Made by a program: the position numbers and the translations under genes
Part shown: in pieces, positions 35,188 to 42,704 of the stretch
Layout: every line of letters begins with the position of its first letter
How positions within the stretch are numbered: the first letter of the stretch is position 1
Assembly: GCF_002210165.1 (NCBI RefSeq)
Contig: NZ_AQQP01000008.1
Coordinates: forward strand, 1-64,000
Direction: 5' to 3'
Source: Phaeobacter sp. 22II1-1F12B
Lineage (GTDB): Bacteria > Pseudomonadota > Alphaproteobacteria > Rhodobacterales > Rhodobacteraceae
DNA: 64,000 bases
The notes under the pieces: generated by a model
What the model was told of the DNA's origin: nothing
The model's input: the letters and a program-made list of their open reading frames with translations, nothing else
Database searches by the model: none

Positions 35188-35658
35188 ATGAGTGATAGTA
35201 ATACCAAGAACATTTTCGACCAAGACTCCAACGAATTTATGAAAACGCAAATCGTTTCCGCCTATGCGGGCCGGTCCGATGTCTCGGTTGATGACATCAT
35301 GAATCTGCTCGCGCGCCTGACCGAATTCGTCAACGGCGCATCGCCCTCCAATTCCACCGCTGCGCCAACCGCTCCCTCGCAGGTTGAACCAGCTGTGCCA
35401 TTGGACAAGGCTATTACCAAAGATAAAGTGTTCTGTCTTTGCTGCGGCAAAGGATTCAAGATGCTGAAACGCCATCTTGGGGCGGAACATGGCCTGACTG
35501 AGGCTGAATATCGTACGATGTTCAACCTCCCGGATGATCTGCCGCTTGTTGCGCCCAGCTACTCCAAGAAGAAAGCCGCCTACGCAAAAGAAGCCGGGTT
35601 TGGCAAATACTCTCGCGACGGCCGCGCCGGCGCGGGCAAGAGCGAAACGATCACGTAA
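35188..35658 (+). CDS. MucR-family zinc-finger transcriptional regulator
   Basis: A 156-residue protein. The N-terminal half has the MucR oligomerisation segment (QIVSAYAGRSDVSVDDIMNL), followed by a Ser/Pro/Ala linker, a Ros-type zinc finger CLCCGKGFKMLKRHLGAEH, and EYRTMFNLPDDLPLVAPSYS. MucR proteins bind AT-rich DNA and repress or silence surface, virulence and flagellar genes in alphaproteobacteria. It lies after a second, degenerate MucR gene and 73 bases before motB, so it may be in a regulatory unit with the motility genes. Confidence 0.9.
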   Translation: MSDSNTKNIFDQDSNEFMKTQIVSAYAGRSDVSVDDIMNLLARLTEFVNGASPSNSTAAPTAPSQVEPAVPLDKAITKDKVFCLCCGKGFKMLKRHLGAEHGLTEAEYRTMFNLPDDLPLVAPSYSKKKAAYAKEAGFGKYSRDGRAGAGKSETIT

Positions 35659-35731
35659 CAATTGTCGTCACCTCCGGCGACCAGTCCGCGAGAGACCGGC
35701 GCCCGGGTGACGATTTTCGAGCAGGTAAACG

Positions 35732-36724
35732 ATGTCCAACGAACCCATCATTGTAAAACGTGTCGAAGAAGATTCGCACGACGGCCACCATGGCGGTGGC
35801 TGGAAGGTCGCCTATGCCGACTTTATGACCGCGATGATGGCGTTTTTCCTGCTTTTGTGGATTCTCGCCGCATCGGATGAGGAAAAGCTGCGCGGACTCG
35901 CCGATTACTTCACCCCGTCGCTTTCAGAATCGGGCGGACGCGGCGACGGCGTGCTTGGCGGTGAAGTGCTGGGACCCGATGGCGTGCTTAGCGGGACGGA
36001 CGGACCGCAAAGCGAGATCCAGCTTCCGAGTTTTGGCCAGGAAAACCCCCTCTCCGTTTTCGACAGCCGCATCGAGGCCGAACCCGAGGTGATCGTCGAA
36101 TACGAACCAGCGGCAGAAAACATGCCGGATGGTGCGGAAATCGCCGACGAACCGCAGGAACAGACTGAGTTTCCCGGCGATCAGCCCATGCCACCGGACA
36201 TGACCGAGATTGTCCAGGCCCATGATCAGCGTGAACGTGACCTTGACGAGGTTGAGCAGATGATCAGCGAAGCGGTTCGCGGCCAGCCGGAACTGATCGA
36301 TCTGATGAAGAATATCAATTTCGAACGTACGCCGCAGGGACTTAACGTGCAGATCCTCGACCAAGAGGGGCGCTCCATGTTCCCGCGCGGCAGTTCGCGT
36401 ATTGAGGACCACACGCGCGAGCTGATCCAGATCGTCGGCGATGCAATTGCGGAAATGCCCTACCCCGTCACCATTTCCGGCCACACGGATGCGGTGCCAT
36501 TCAGCCGGGCCTCGGGTTATTCCAATTGGGAACTTTCCGCGGATCGCGCAAATGCGACGCGACGCGTTCTTGTCAGCAACGGCATTAATCCCGCGCGGAT
36601 CGAACGCATTTCCGGCATGGCAGATACCAAGCTGTTGTCGCCCGATACCCCCGAGGCGCCACAGAACCGCCGGATCGACATTCTGCTCGCTTACCCAGAT
36701 CCAATGCCGGGCTCTCTCCCATAG
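35732..36724 (+). CDS. motB: Flagellar motor stator protein MotB
   Basis: A 330-residue stator subunit. The N-terminal membrane helix contains the proton-binding Asp30 in KVAYADFMTAMMAFFLLLWI; a long acidic Pro/Glu-rich linker follows; the C-terminal OmpA-like domain has ITISGHTDA-type (VTISGHTDAVPF), NWELSADRANATRRVL and NRRIDILL for peptidoglycan binding. It is separated from motA by 6 kb. Upstream lies mucR; downstream is a 380-base AT-rich gap. Confidence 0.96.
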   Translation: MSNEPIIVKRVEEDSHDGHHGGGWKVAYADFMTAMMAFFLLLWILAASDEEKLRGLADYFTPSLSESGGRGDGVLGGEVLGPDGVLSGTDGPQSEIQLPSFGQENPLSVFDSRIEAEPEVIVEYEPAAENMPDGAEIADEPQEQTEFPGDQPMPPDMTEIVQAHDQRERDLDEVEQMISEAVRGQPELIDLMKNINFERTPQGLNVQILDQEGRSMFPRGSSRIEDHTRELIQIVGDAIAEMPYPVTISGHTDAVPFSRASGYSNWELSADRANATRRVLVSNGINPARIERISGMADTKLLSPDTPEAPQNRRIDILLAYPDPMPGSLP

Positions 36725-37104
36725 GCGGAAATCCCTCATTTTCGCCTTTTGGGCGAGTGGATGATCAACAAGGGGGCGAAAATCTGCCTTTTATCCACAA
36801 AAATTTTGTGTCAATCCCCGGAATTGTAAACGCTTGTTTTCACAACTATTGCGGGTTTCCGGCGCTACAATTTCAAGGCATAATTAAGGCAAGTTGGCTT
36901 GCGTGATTAAAAATTCCATAAAACACAAGGCCATAAGCATCGCTGAAAACCTATGCTAGATATAGGAAAGCGACTATATATTGTGTGTTTTTAGCGCAAC
37001 CAAGGGTGTATATTGTTGTTCAAGTTAACCGTTTGAAACTGGAATAGTCAGTAAATAGTGGGTTAATTTAGTGTTGGGTGTGACGGAATTTTCTGGGGAA
37101 TATA
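36725..37104. other. 380-base AT-rich intergenic region after motB
   Basis: No gene is seen. The stretch is markedly AT-rich compared with its neighbours, as expected for a promoter region or a MucR target. It contains a 9-base perfect inverted repeat (36738-36746 and 36775-36783), a CCTAT/ATAGG repeat near 36950, and CtrA-like half-sites TTAACC (37025-37030) and GGTTAA (37061-37066) upstream of the gene at 37105. Confidence 0.6.
36738..36783 (+). terminator. Inverted repeat after motB, possible terminator
   Basis: ATTTTCGCC (36738-36746) and GGCGAAAAT (36775-36783) are perfect arms separated by 28 bases; the second arm is followed by CTGCCTTTTATCC, a short T-run. The loop is long for an intrinsic terminator, so an operator is also possible. 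Confidence 0.3.
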
Positions 37105-37857
37105 ATGTCAAATCGAACGCTAGAGCTCATATGGCAGGGCGCGATCCTGCCTATGGAACGCAAGCAGGCTGATCGCCTAATGCGGGTATTGAAAGTGCTT
37201 CTGCCAATGCACTTTGTCTGCCTTTCCGCCGAGCGAGGCATTGATGGCCTCATGATCCTTCCCGACGAACTCGAGATCATGCCCGCGCTGCCACTGGGCG
37301 ATGTCGTTGTCGAAGAGCTTGCCGTCGACGTCCCCTACGGCTCCCTCCTACTGGTCTCCGATTCCGAAAATTCGGTCCGAATGAGCTCTCCTCACGCATT
37401 CTCCCATGACATTGGCATGGCTGTGGGGCAGACGCTTCTCAGTGTTCTCCGCGTCGGGGCCTTTCCGCTCGAACGCGAGAACGAGGCGCTTTACATCATG
37501 GCTTGCGCCTTCGACCAGATGGCGCGCACTGCCGAGCTTTGCAATCTCGGGCTTGTCCCCGAGGAGTTCTCCAAGGGGCTTGCGGCGTGCCTCGGCGATT
37601 ACTGGTCCGGGTCGCGCGGCAAGGATTGCCAGGCCGCGCATCTTTTCGCGACAGAGGATTGCCTGCACGGCCCCCAGCTGCGCAAGTACCTCATGGCTCT
37701 CGATCCCGGTTTTTCGGCGCCGATGTATCACCTTGTGCCGACCGGGTTGCTCAACTTTTCCAAGGACAAGCTCGGCTTTGGCGACTGGCTCAAAAAAGCG
37801 AGTGCTGCAGTGGGCAGCCTGATGATGCCCCGCCAGCAGCGTCTGATTGAAGGGTGA
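37105..37857 (+). CDS. Orphan protein of unknown function in the flagellar cluster
   Basis: A 250-residue soluble protein without signal or membrane segments. Segments of note are MERKQADRLMRVLKVLLPMHFV, DELEIMPALPLGDVVVEE, FSHDIGMAVGQTLLSVLRVG and PTGLLNFSKDKLGFGDWL. It has six Cys but no clear metal motif. No family is recognised. It is flanked by motB and the sigma factor gene, with CtrA-like half-sites upstream, so expression with flagellar genes is likely. Confidence 0.7.
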   Translation: MSNRTLELIWQGAILPMERKQADRLMRVLKVLLPMHFVCLSAERGIDGLMILPDELEIMPALPLGDVVVEELAVDVPYGSLLLVSDSENSVRMSSPHAFSHDIGMAVGQTLLSVLRVGAFPLERENEALYIMACAFDQMARTAELCNLGLVPEEFSKGLAACLGDYWSGSRGKDCQAAHLFATEDCLHGPQLRKYLMALDPGFSAPMYHLVPTGLLNFSKDKLGFGDWLKKASAAVGSLMMPRQQRLIEG

Positions 37858-37882
37858 TAGATTGCTCCCACACAGGGGCAAT

Positions 37883-37890
37883 TTAACCAT
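37883..37890 (+). promoter_or_regulatory. CtrA-like half-site before the sigma factor gene
   Basis: TTAACCAT matches the conserved CtrA half-site, and the following TAAA at 37895 gives seven of eight matches to TTAA-N7-TTAA. It lies about 85 bases before the sigma factor start. Confidence 0.35.
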
Positions 37891-37971
37891 CGCTAAATCA
37901 AACAAATCTTTCATCTAATCATGTCTTATGATTATCTGTTCATGCAGGTATGAATTATCAGGCATACATCC

Positions 37972-38706
37972 ATGATGTTTATCACCCGCCACGCGGCGAT
38001 GAACGAACCGATGTTGTCGGTCGAAGAAGAGCGCGAGGCAGTCAGGAACTGGCAGGATAAGGGCGACCGCGATGCGCTGGAGTTGTTGATCCGGTCGCAC
38101 GCCCGGCAGGTCTATGCCCAGGCGTCCCGCTGGTCGGACAACCCTTCGCATCGTGAAGACATGGTGGCCGAAGGCATGATCGGGCTGATGCGCGCAGCCG
38201 ATAATTTCGACTTGTCGCAGGATGTCCGGTTTTCGACCTATGCCGGGTGGTGGGTGCTTAACGGTGTGTCCTCGGCGATGGTGAAGATCAAGACCGTCGT
38301 GGATATTCCGGTAAGGACCTTCCTGGATGCCAGCGGTGGAAGGTTGGAAGGAGAACGTAACGAAATCGCGCAGGTCGCGATGAACAGTACGGTGGAAATC
38401 GGGGTTGCGGCTGAAAACCTGCTGAGCATGGCCTGCCCAAGCCTGACGCCCGAAGAAGAAGCCACTTTGTCATCCAGCAAGGACGAACAAAAGCGCATGC
38501 TGCGTGCGGCGCTGGACCAGCTGAAACCGGAAGATGCCAATATTATCAAAAAATTGAAACTTAACGACCCGCCTATGAAGCCCGAAGAACTTGCGCAGGA
38601 AATGGGAATTACCCGCGATCGGGTGCGGCAATTGGAAGGCCGTGCCCTGTTGCGACTGCGCAAACGCCTGATTGACGGCGGCTTTGGGCTTCATGCTCTT
38701 ACCTGA
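37972..38706 (+). CDS. RpoH-like sigma70-family factor in the flagellar cluster
   Basis: A 244-residue sigma factor with region 2 (RDALELLIRSHARQVYAQ, DMVAEGMIGLMRAADNFD, FSTYAGWWVLNGV, with the WW pair of RpoH) and region 4 (ALDQLKPEDANIIKKLKL, KPEELAQEMGITRDRVRQLE, GRALLRLRKRL). The RpoH box normally found after region 2 is not recognisable; instead MVKIKTVVDIPVRTF resembles the region 3.0 of sigma70. It is therefore a divergent RpoH-type factor. The start has a choice of two adjacent ATGs and a weak ribosome site. Followed by fliK. Confidence 0.85.
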   Translation: MMFITRHAAMNEPMLSVEEEREAVRNWQDKGDRDALELLIRSHARQVYAQASRWSDNPSHREDMVAEGMIGLMRAADNFDLSQDVRFSTYAGWWVLNGVSSAMVKIKTVVDIPVRTFLDASGGRLEGERNEIAQVAMNSTVEIGVAAENLLSMACPSLTPEEEATLSSSKDEQKRMLRAALDQLKPEDANIIKKLKLNDPPMKPEELAQEMGITRDRVRQLEGRALLRLRKRLIDGGFGLHALT

Positions 38707-38716
38707 GGATATTATT

Positions 38717-39910
38717 ATGCTGTCTACTCTTTCATCGATTACTTCGTTGTCCGGCCTCGTTACGGCAAACGCGTCGAAAACCAATGCGGCAACGTCCCAG
38801 ACGTCGACCGAGGGTGCAGCTGCAATGGGCTTTGCTGCTCTACTCGCGCGGCTTGGCGCTTCGACCGCTTCACAAGATTCGAATTCGGGCGGCACCGCGC
38901 TGACGTTGCCCGGAGATTCCGCACAGCGGGAACTCGCGCTCAAAGATCTTTCGGACGATCTGGATGCTCTGGCGGCATGGATGATGGCGCAGTCAAGAAC
39001 CCAGCAAAATGGCGTGACCACCGAACCCGGCAATGCCGGCACCGGGCTGGACCTTGGCAAGCTTGCCGAAAAGCTGAACACGCTGCTTTCGGAATTCGAC
39101 AAGGCCTATGGCGCGAATACGCGGGAGGTTTTACTCAAGAACGCCGCCATGTTGCCAGAGGTTGCCTTGCCGGAGAACAGCGCCAAAGCGGGACAGGCGT
39201 TTCTCGGGATGGCGCGGGTGCTGATCGGTCTTGAACCGTCCACCGCACAAACACCCCCTGCGGCAAACACGGTTGCCGCCGGTGCCCAACCGGTCGAACT
39301 TCGGAACTCCGCCGCAAGCAAGGGTGCCAGCGATCAGGCGCAGCAGGCTGTCACACAGGCAACAACGCAAACCACAGGCGAAACACGCGCTCCGGTCACT
39401 TTCCAGGAACTGCTGAACCTGCGTCCTGCGGAAACACAGCAGATTCAACCGTCCTCCCCTACCCCGAGCGGCACTTCGAACAGCCCGGCGCCGCAGCAGC
39501 AACCGCAGGTTTCCGGTTTTGCCGCAAATCTGGTCGGGCAGATCAAGGGCACGCAGATTGCCGAAGGGACAACACGCGTTGAGCTATCCCCGCGCGGATT
39601 GGGTGGCATCGAAATCGATCTCTCCCGAGACGATGAAGGCACGCTGAAAGTGACGGTCCGGGCAGAAAACCCCAGCGTCATGGGCGCGCTACGGGATAAC
39701 CGCGAAGCTCTTTTGCTGGCCCTGCGCGACAGCGGCGTCAGCCTTGAAAACAACAGCCTTGGCTTTGAGGATTTCGGACAAGGCAACCGCAAGACCAATG
39801 AGCCGTCCGAACAAATCTCCATAGCGATTGGCGAGACAGAAGAAGAAGCAGCGACGCCAGAGGCTGTAAGTGCAGCTGTCGGCGAAGGCCGCGTCGACAT
39901 CATCACGTAA
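38717..39910 (+). CDS. fliK: Flagellar hook-length control protein FliK
   Basis: A 397-residue protein with a low-complexity, Ala/Thr/Gln-rich N-terminal two thirds and the conserved FliK C-terminal domain (RVELSPRGLGGIEIDLSR, LKVTVRAENPSVMGALRDN, LLLALRDSGVSLENNSL). FliK measures the hook and switches the export gate from hook to filament substrates. The start at 38717 has TGAGGAT before it; a longer reading from 38672 overlaps the sigma gene. It is followed by flgD. Confidence 0.88.
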   Translation: MLSTLSSITSLSGLVTANASKTNAATSQTSTEGAAAMGFAALLARLGASTASQDSNSGGTALTLPGDSAQRELALKDLSDDLDALAAWMMAQSRTQQNGVTTEPGNAGTGLDLGKLAEKLNTLLSEFDKAYGANTREVLLKNAAMLPEVALPENSAKAGQAFLGMARVLIGLEPSTAQTPPAANTVAAGAQPVELRNSAASKGASDQAQQAVTQATTQTTGETRAPVTFQELLNLRPAETQQIQPSSPTPSGTSNSPAPQQQPQVSGFAANLVGQIKGTQIAEGTTRVELSPRGLGGIEIDLSRDDEGTLKVTVRAENPSVMGALRDNREALLLALRDSGVSLENNSLGFEDFGQGNRKTNEPSEQISIAIGETEEEAATPEAVSAAVGEGRVDIIT

Positions 39911-39941
39911 CGCTCCGTCGCGACGAAAAGGAACAACAGAA

Positions 39942-40607
39942 ATGGCAATCGATCCAACCACAGGCGCGACGACCGCAAGCAATTCAACTGCCGGTAATGC
40001 CCAAGTCAAGCTGACAGCGGATTACGAAAGCTTCCTGAAGCTGCTGACCGCGCAGGTCGCGAACCAAAACCCGCTTGAACCGATGGATTCGACCACCTTC
40101 GTGTCCCAGTTGGCGCAGCTTTCGCAGGTTGAGCAATCGATCCAGACGAACTCGAACCTCGAGCAGGTGAACGCCTATCTCGCGGCCTACGGCGCGCTTT
40201 CGGATATCCAGCTGATCGGTCACGAAGTCACTCTTGCCAGCGATCAGCTGACCCTGAGCAACGGGGCTGCCGCGTTTGAATACGACTTGGCCGAGACAGC
40301 CTCGACCGTTTCCGCCGCGATCACGACGGCCGATGGCACGGTTATCCGCACGCTCAAGAACCTCTCGGGAACGGCGGGCGAAGTGCACAAGGTTGAATGG
40401 GATGGGCTGGATACCGACGGTCTGCCCGTTCAGGACGGCGTCTATACGATCCGGATGACGGCGACGACAGCCGAAGATGCGGACGTGTCCGCCAGCACCT
40501 ATACGGCCTCGACCGTAAAGGAGCTGAACTTTGAGACAGGTGAATCAGTCCTGATGCTGGATAACGGCAGCGTCGCACTGGCCGGAAGCGTGATCTCGAT
40601 CAGGTAG
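39942..40607 (+). CDS. flgD: Flagellar hook assembly protein FlgD
   Basis: A 221-residue hook-cap protein. The N-terminal FLKLLTAQVANQNPLEPMD and TTFVSQLAQLSQVEQS are diagnostic, followed by a Ig-like domain (KVEWDGLDTDGLPVQDGVYT). The start at 39942 is preferred because the family begins shortly before YESFLKLLTAQ. It is 31 bases after fliK and ends at a terminator hairpin (40615-40638). Confidence 0.95.
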   Translation: MAIDPTTGATTASNSTAGNAQVKLTADYESFLKLLTAQVANQNPLEPMDSTTFVSQLAQLSQVEQSIQTNSNLEQVNAYLAAYGALSDIQLIGHEVTLASDQLTLSNGAAAFEYDLAETASTVSAAITTADGTVIRTLKNLSGTAGEVHKVEWDGLDTDGLPVQDGVYTIRMTATTAEDADVSASTYTASTVKELNFETGESVLMLDNGSVALAGSVISIR

Positions 40608-40614
40608 AGATCGG

Positions 40615-40638
40615 GTGCCGCGCTTAGCTGCGCGGCAC
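40615..40638. terminator. Terminator hairpin shared by convergent flgD and FliL-like gene
   Basis: GTGCCGCGC (40615-40623), loop TTAGCT, GCGCGGCAC (40630-40638) form a perfect 9-bp stem, followed on the plus strand by GTCTTTCTTG. This is a good intrinsic terminator for flgD. The loop contains the TAA stop of the minus-strand FliL-like gene. Confidence 0.7.
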
Positions 40639-41226
40639 GTCTTTCTTGTAGAGCGACAAGAACAGGACTTCCTGTGCTTCCTTGAATTCACTACGCACGT
40701 TGTCCGTGATCTTTTCCGACAGCCAGTCGGAATCGATTGCCGCACGTTTCATCCGCGAATTTTCGGCTGCTTCGCGGAAGGACACGAGGATCTTGTCGCG
40801 TAGACGCGCCGAGTTTTCGGCAATCCGATAATGAGCCGCCGAGGTCGAATCCGGCATGGAAACGCCAAAATCCGCGACGACATAGGTTACCGATTTCGCC
40901 TTGTAGACCGGCACCATCATGGAGCCGAGCTGGACGACGTTCTTGGAATCCTTGGCGTCTTCGACGCTGGTTTCGATTAGCGCCTCTTCCTTGCCAGAAT
41001 ATTTGTGCACGCTGGCGAGGTGCAGCACTTCTTTCTTCTGTGCCGGTTTCGGCGCTTTTTCCGCCGCATCGTCGAAGAGGTTAGGCTTTGGCGCCGGTTC
41101 GTGAGTATCGGCAGCGGCGACTTCTGTAGCCTTGGCATCCGGACCCTTCATCTGAAGGCCCGCGCCATAGCCGATACCAATGCCTACGATCGGTAGGACG
41201 GCGCCGAGGATCAGTATTTTCTTCAT
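40624..41226 (-). CDS. FliL-like membrane protein of the flgFGAH operon
   Basis: A 200-residue protein with one N-terminal membrane helix (ILILGAVLPIVGIGIGYGAG), an Ala/Pro/Lys-rich linker, and a periplasmic domain (LGSMMVPVYKAKSVTYVVAD, RLRDKILVSFREAAEN, EVLFLSLYKKDVP) that resembles the C-terminal part of FliL. True fliL is at 60538, so this is a paralogue or a distant relative. The start is ATG at 41226; an upstream in-frame TTG is inside a hairpin and is rejected. It is the last gene after flgH, 65 bases downstream. Confidence 0.65.
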   Translation of the reverse strand: MKKILILGAVLPIVGIGIGYGAGLQMKGPDAKATEVAAADTHEPAPKPNLFDDAAEKAPKPAQKKEVLHLASVHKYSGKEEALIETSVEDAKDSKNVVQLGSMMVPVYKAKSVTYVVADFGVSMPDSTSAAHYRIAENSARLRDKILVSFREAAENSRMKRAAIDSDWLSEKITDNVRSEFKEAQEVLFLSLYKKDVPRS

Positions 41227-41229
41227 TCC

Positions 41230-41258
41230 GCTACTCGAGTAAATTTGATTCAAGTAGC
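41230..41258 (-). promoter_or_regulatory. Hairpin just before the FliL-like start codon
   Basis: In the minus-strand RNA, GCTACTTGA and TCGAGTAGC pair over nine positions with one U-G pair and an 11-base loop. The stem ends three bases before the ATG at 41226, so it could limit ribosome access or mark an mRNA end after flgH. Confidence 0.45.
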
Positions 41259-41291
41259 TGTATGAATGCCTATTGAGGCGAAAATAGCGTC

Positions 41292-42047
41292 CTAAAAAGG
41301 CAAAATAATGTCGAGGGCGCCTTCGCCATAGCTGCGACGCTGCTGGCGCGAAATCGATCCATCCCCGCCATATGTGATCCGTGCTTCGGCGATCTTTTCA
41401 TACGGGATGGTGTTGTTCATCTGGACGTCTTCGGGACGGATGATTCCCGCCACACGCAATTCACGAAGTTCCTGATTTACTTTGACTTCCTGACGTCCCG
41501 CGACAACCAGATTGCCGTTCGGCAGCTCTTGCACGACCAGGGCGGCGATCTTGAGGTTGATCGATTCATTCCTGTTTATCGTTCCGGCGCCAAGCGCATT
41601 CAGCTCGCTCGAGATATCGACGATGTCATCCGACGGCAGATCTTCGGGTCCTACGCCCGGCAGGATCTTGTCGATCTGCGTACCATAGCCGAAGAGCTTG
41701 GGATAACCGATGGATCCGCCGCCGCTGCGGGCACGGGTCGAGGCGTTCCTGAGCTGCGCTTCGTCCTCGATTTCGATCAGGATTGTCAGGATATCTCCAA
41801 CCGTACTTGCCCGTTGATCCGCGAAGAAGCCTGCCGATCCGGTTTCCCAGAGCGAGGCGCGTTCGGCACGGACCGGACGGCGTTCGGGTTCAGGCACGGG
41901 CATCGGTACGCTCACCCTTGTCGCTTCGGGCATAGTACCCGAGTTGAACTGAATACCCGACACTTCGGGGTCGACGTTGAACGGGTCGGAACCGCAGGCG
42001 GAGAGCGCGGTCAGTGCCGAGGCCAACAGGAGAATTCCATGTTTCAT
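41292..42047 (-). CDS. flgH: Flagellar L-ring lipoprotein FlgH
   Basis: A 251-residue outer-membrane lipoprotein forming the L-ring. The signal peptide ends in the lipobox LSAC (MKHGILLLASALTALSAC); the body has WETGSAGFFADQRASTVGDIL and GVIRPEDV-type RVAGIIRPEDVQMNNTI, and the terminal SYGEGALDIILPF. It overlaps flgA by ATGA. Confidence 0.96.
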   Translation of the reverse strand: MKHGILLLASALTALSACGSDPFNVDPEVSGIQFNSGTMPEATRVSVPMPVPEPERRPVRAERASLWETGSAGFFADQRASTVGDILTILIEIEDEAQLRNASTRARSGGGSIGYPKLFGYGTQIDKILPGVGPEDLPSDDIVDISSELNALGAGTINRNESINLKIAALVVQELPNGNLVVAGRQEVKVNQELRELRVAGIIRPEDVQMNNTIPYEKIAEARITYGGDGSISRQQRRSYGEGALDIILPF

Positions 42048-42703
42048 CTTATGATCTCCACCACGCCTTCCGCGCGGGCAATACCAGTTACGAGATTGTT
42101 GCTGACGAGGTTTACGATACTCAGCTCCTGCTCGCGATGCGCGTCTTCCATCGCACGTCCAGGCGCCGTCAGCGCAAGCCTGCCATCACTATAGCGGATC
42201 GAGACCCGGTCGCCGCGCGTGATGACGAGCGGTTCCATGACCGATTGCACCATGACCGGGCGGCCCTGCGTCAGAACACGGCGCACTTCCTTACCGACCA
42301 GCTTGGTTTCATCGATCTCGGCAAAGGCGCTGATCCGCGCGTAGGGCATGTCGATGATCTGGATGTCGCTTGCCTTGAGGATTTCGCCAGGTAAGAGCCG
42401 ACGTGTCGGAACCGGCACCTTGACCGACAGGACCGCAAGCCCTTGGAAACGCTCAATCGTTCCGTCTTCGGTAACCGCGTTTGCAAGGAATTGACCGGTG
42501 GATTTGTCCATCCAGAAGGCTGAAAGCATGAGTGCGTCAACGCCTTCGCCACGCTGGAAGGACACCCTGAACTCGGCACCTTCTGGCAGTTCGGCGCCGT
42601 AAGTTTCGCGCGCCTTTTCAATCACCAGTTCGCGCGCGGGTTCGGCGCCGGCGGAAAAGCCGAGGCTTATCAATGCGATGGAGAGAATGGCAAGAAAGCG
42701 CAT
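42044..42703 (-). CDS. flgA: Flagellar P-ring assembly chaperone FlgA
   Basis: A 219-residue periplasmic protein with signal peptide (MRFLAILSIALISLGFSAGA). The SAF domain has RRLLPGEILKASDIQ and a segment GKEVRRVLTQGRPVM, then QSVMEPLVITRGDRVSIRY and the terminal ARAEGVVEIIR. It assists FlgI polymerisation into the P-ring. It lies 1 base after flgG and overlaps flgH. Confidence 0.94.
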   Translation of the reverse strand: MRFLAILSIALISLGFSAGAEPARELVIEKARETYGAELPEGAEFRVSFQRGEGVDALMLSAFWMDKSTGQFLANAVTEDGTIERFQGLAVLSVKVPVPTRRLLPGEILKASDIQIIDMPYARISAFAEIDETKLVGKEVRRVLTQGRPVMVQSVMEPLVITRGDRVSIRYSDGRLALTAPGRAMEDAHREQELSIVNLVSNNLVTGIARAEGVVEIIR

Positions 42704-42704
42704 G

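Noticed and set aside
36881-36935. Possible sigma54 promoter with GG and GC elements
   Set aside because: The spacing and bases of TTGGCTTGC do not fit TGGCAC-N5-TTGCA.
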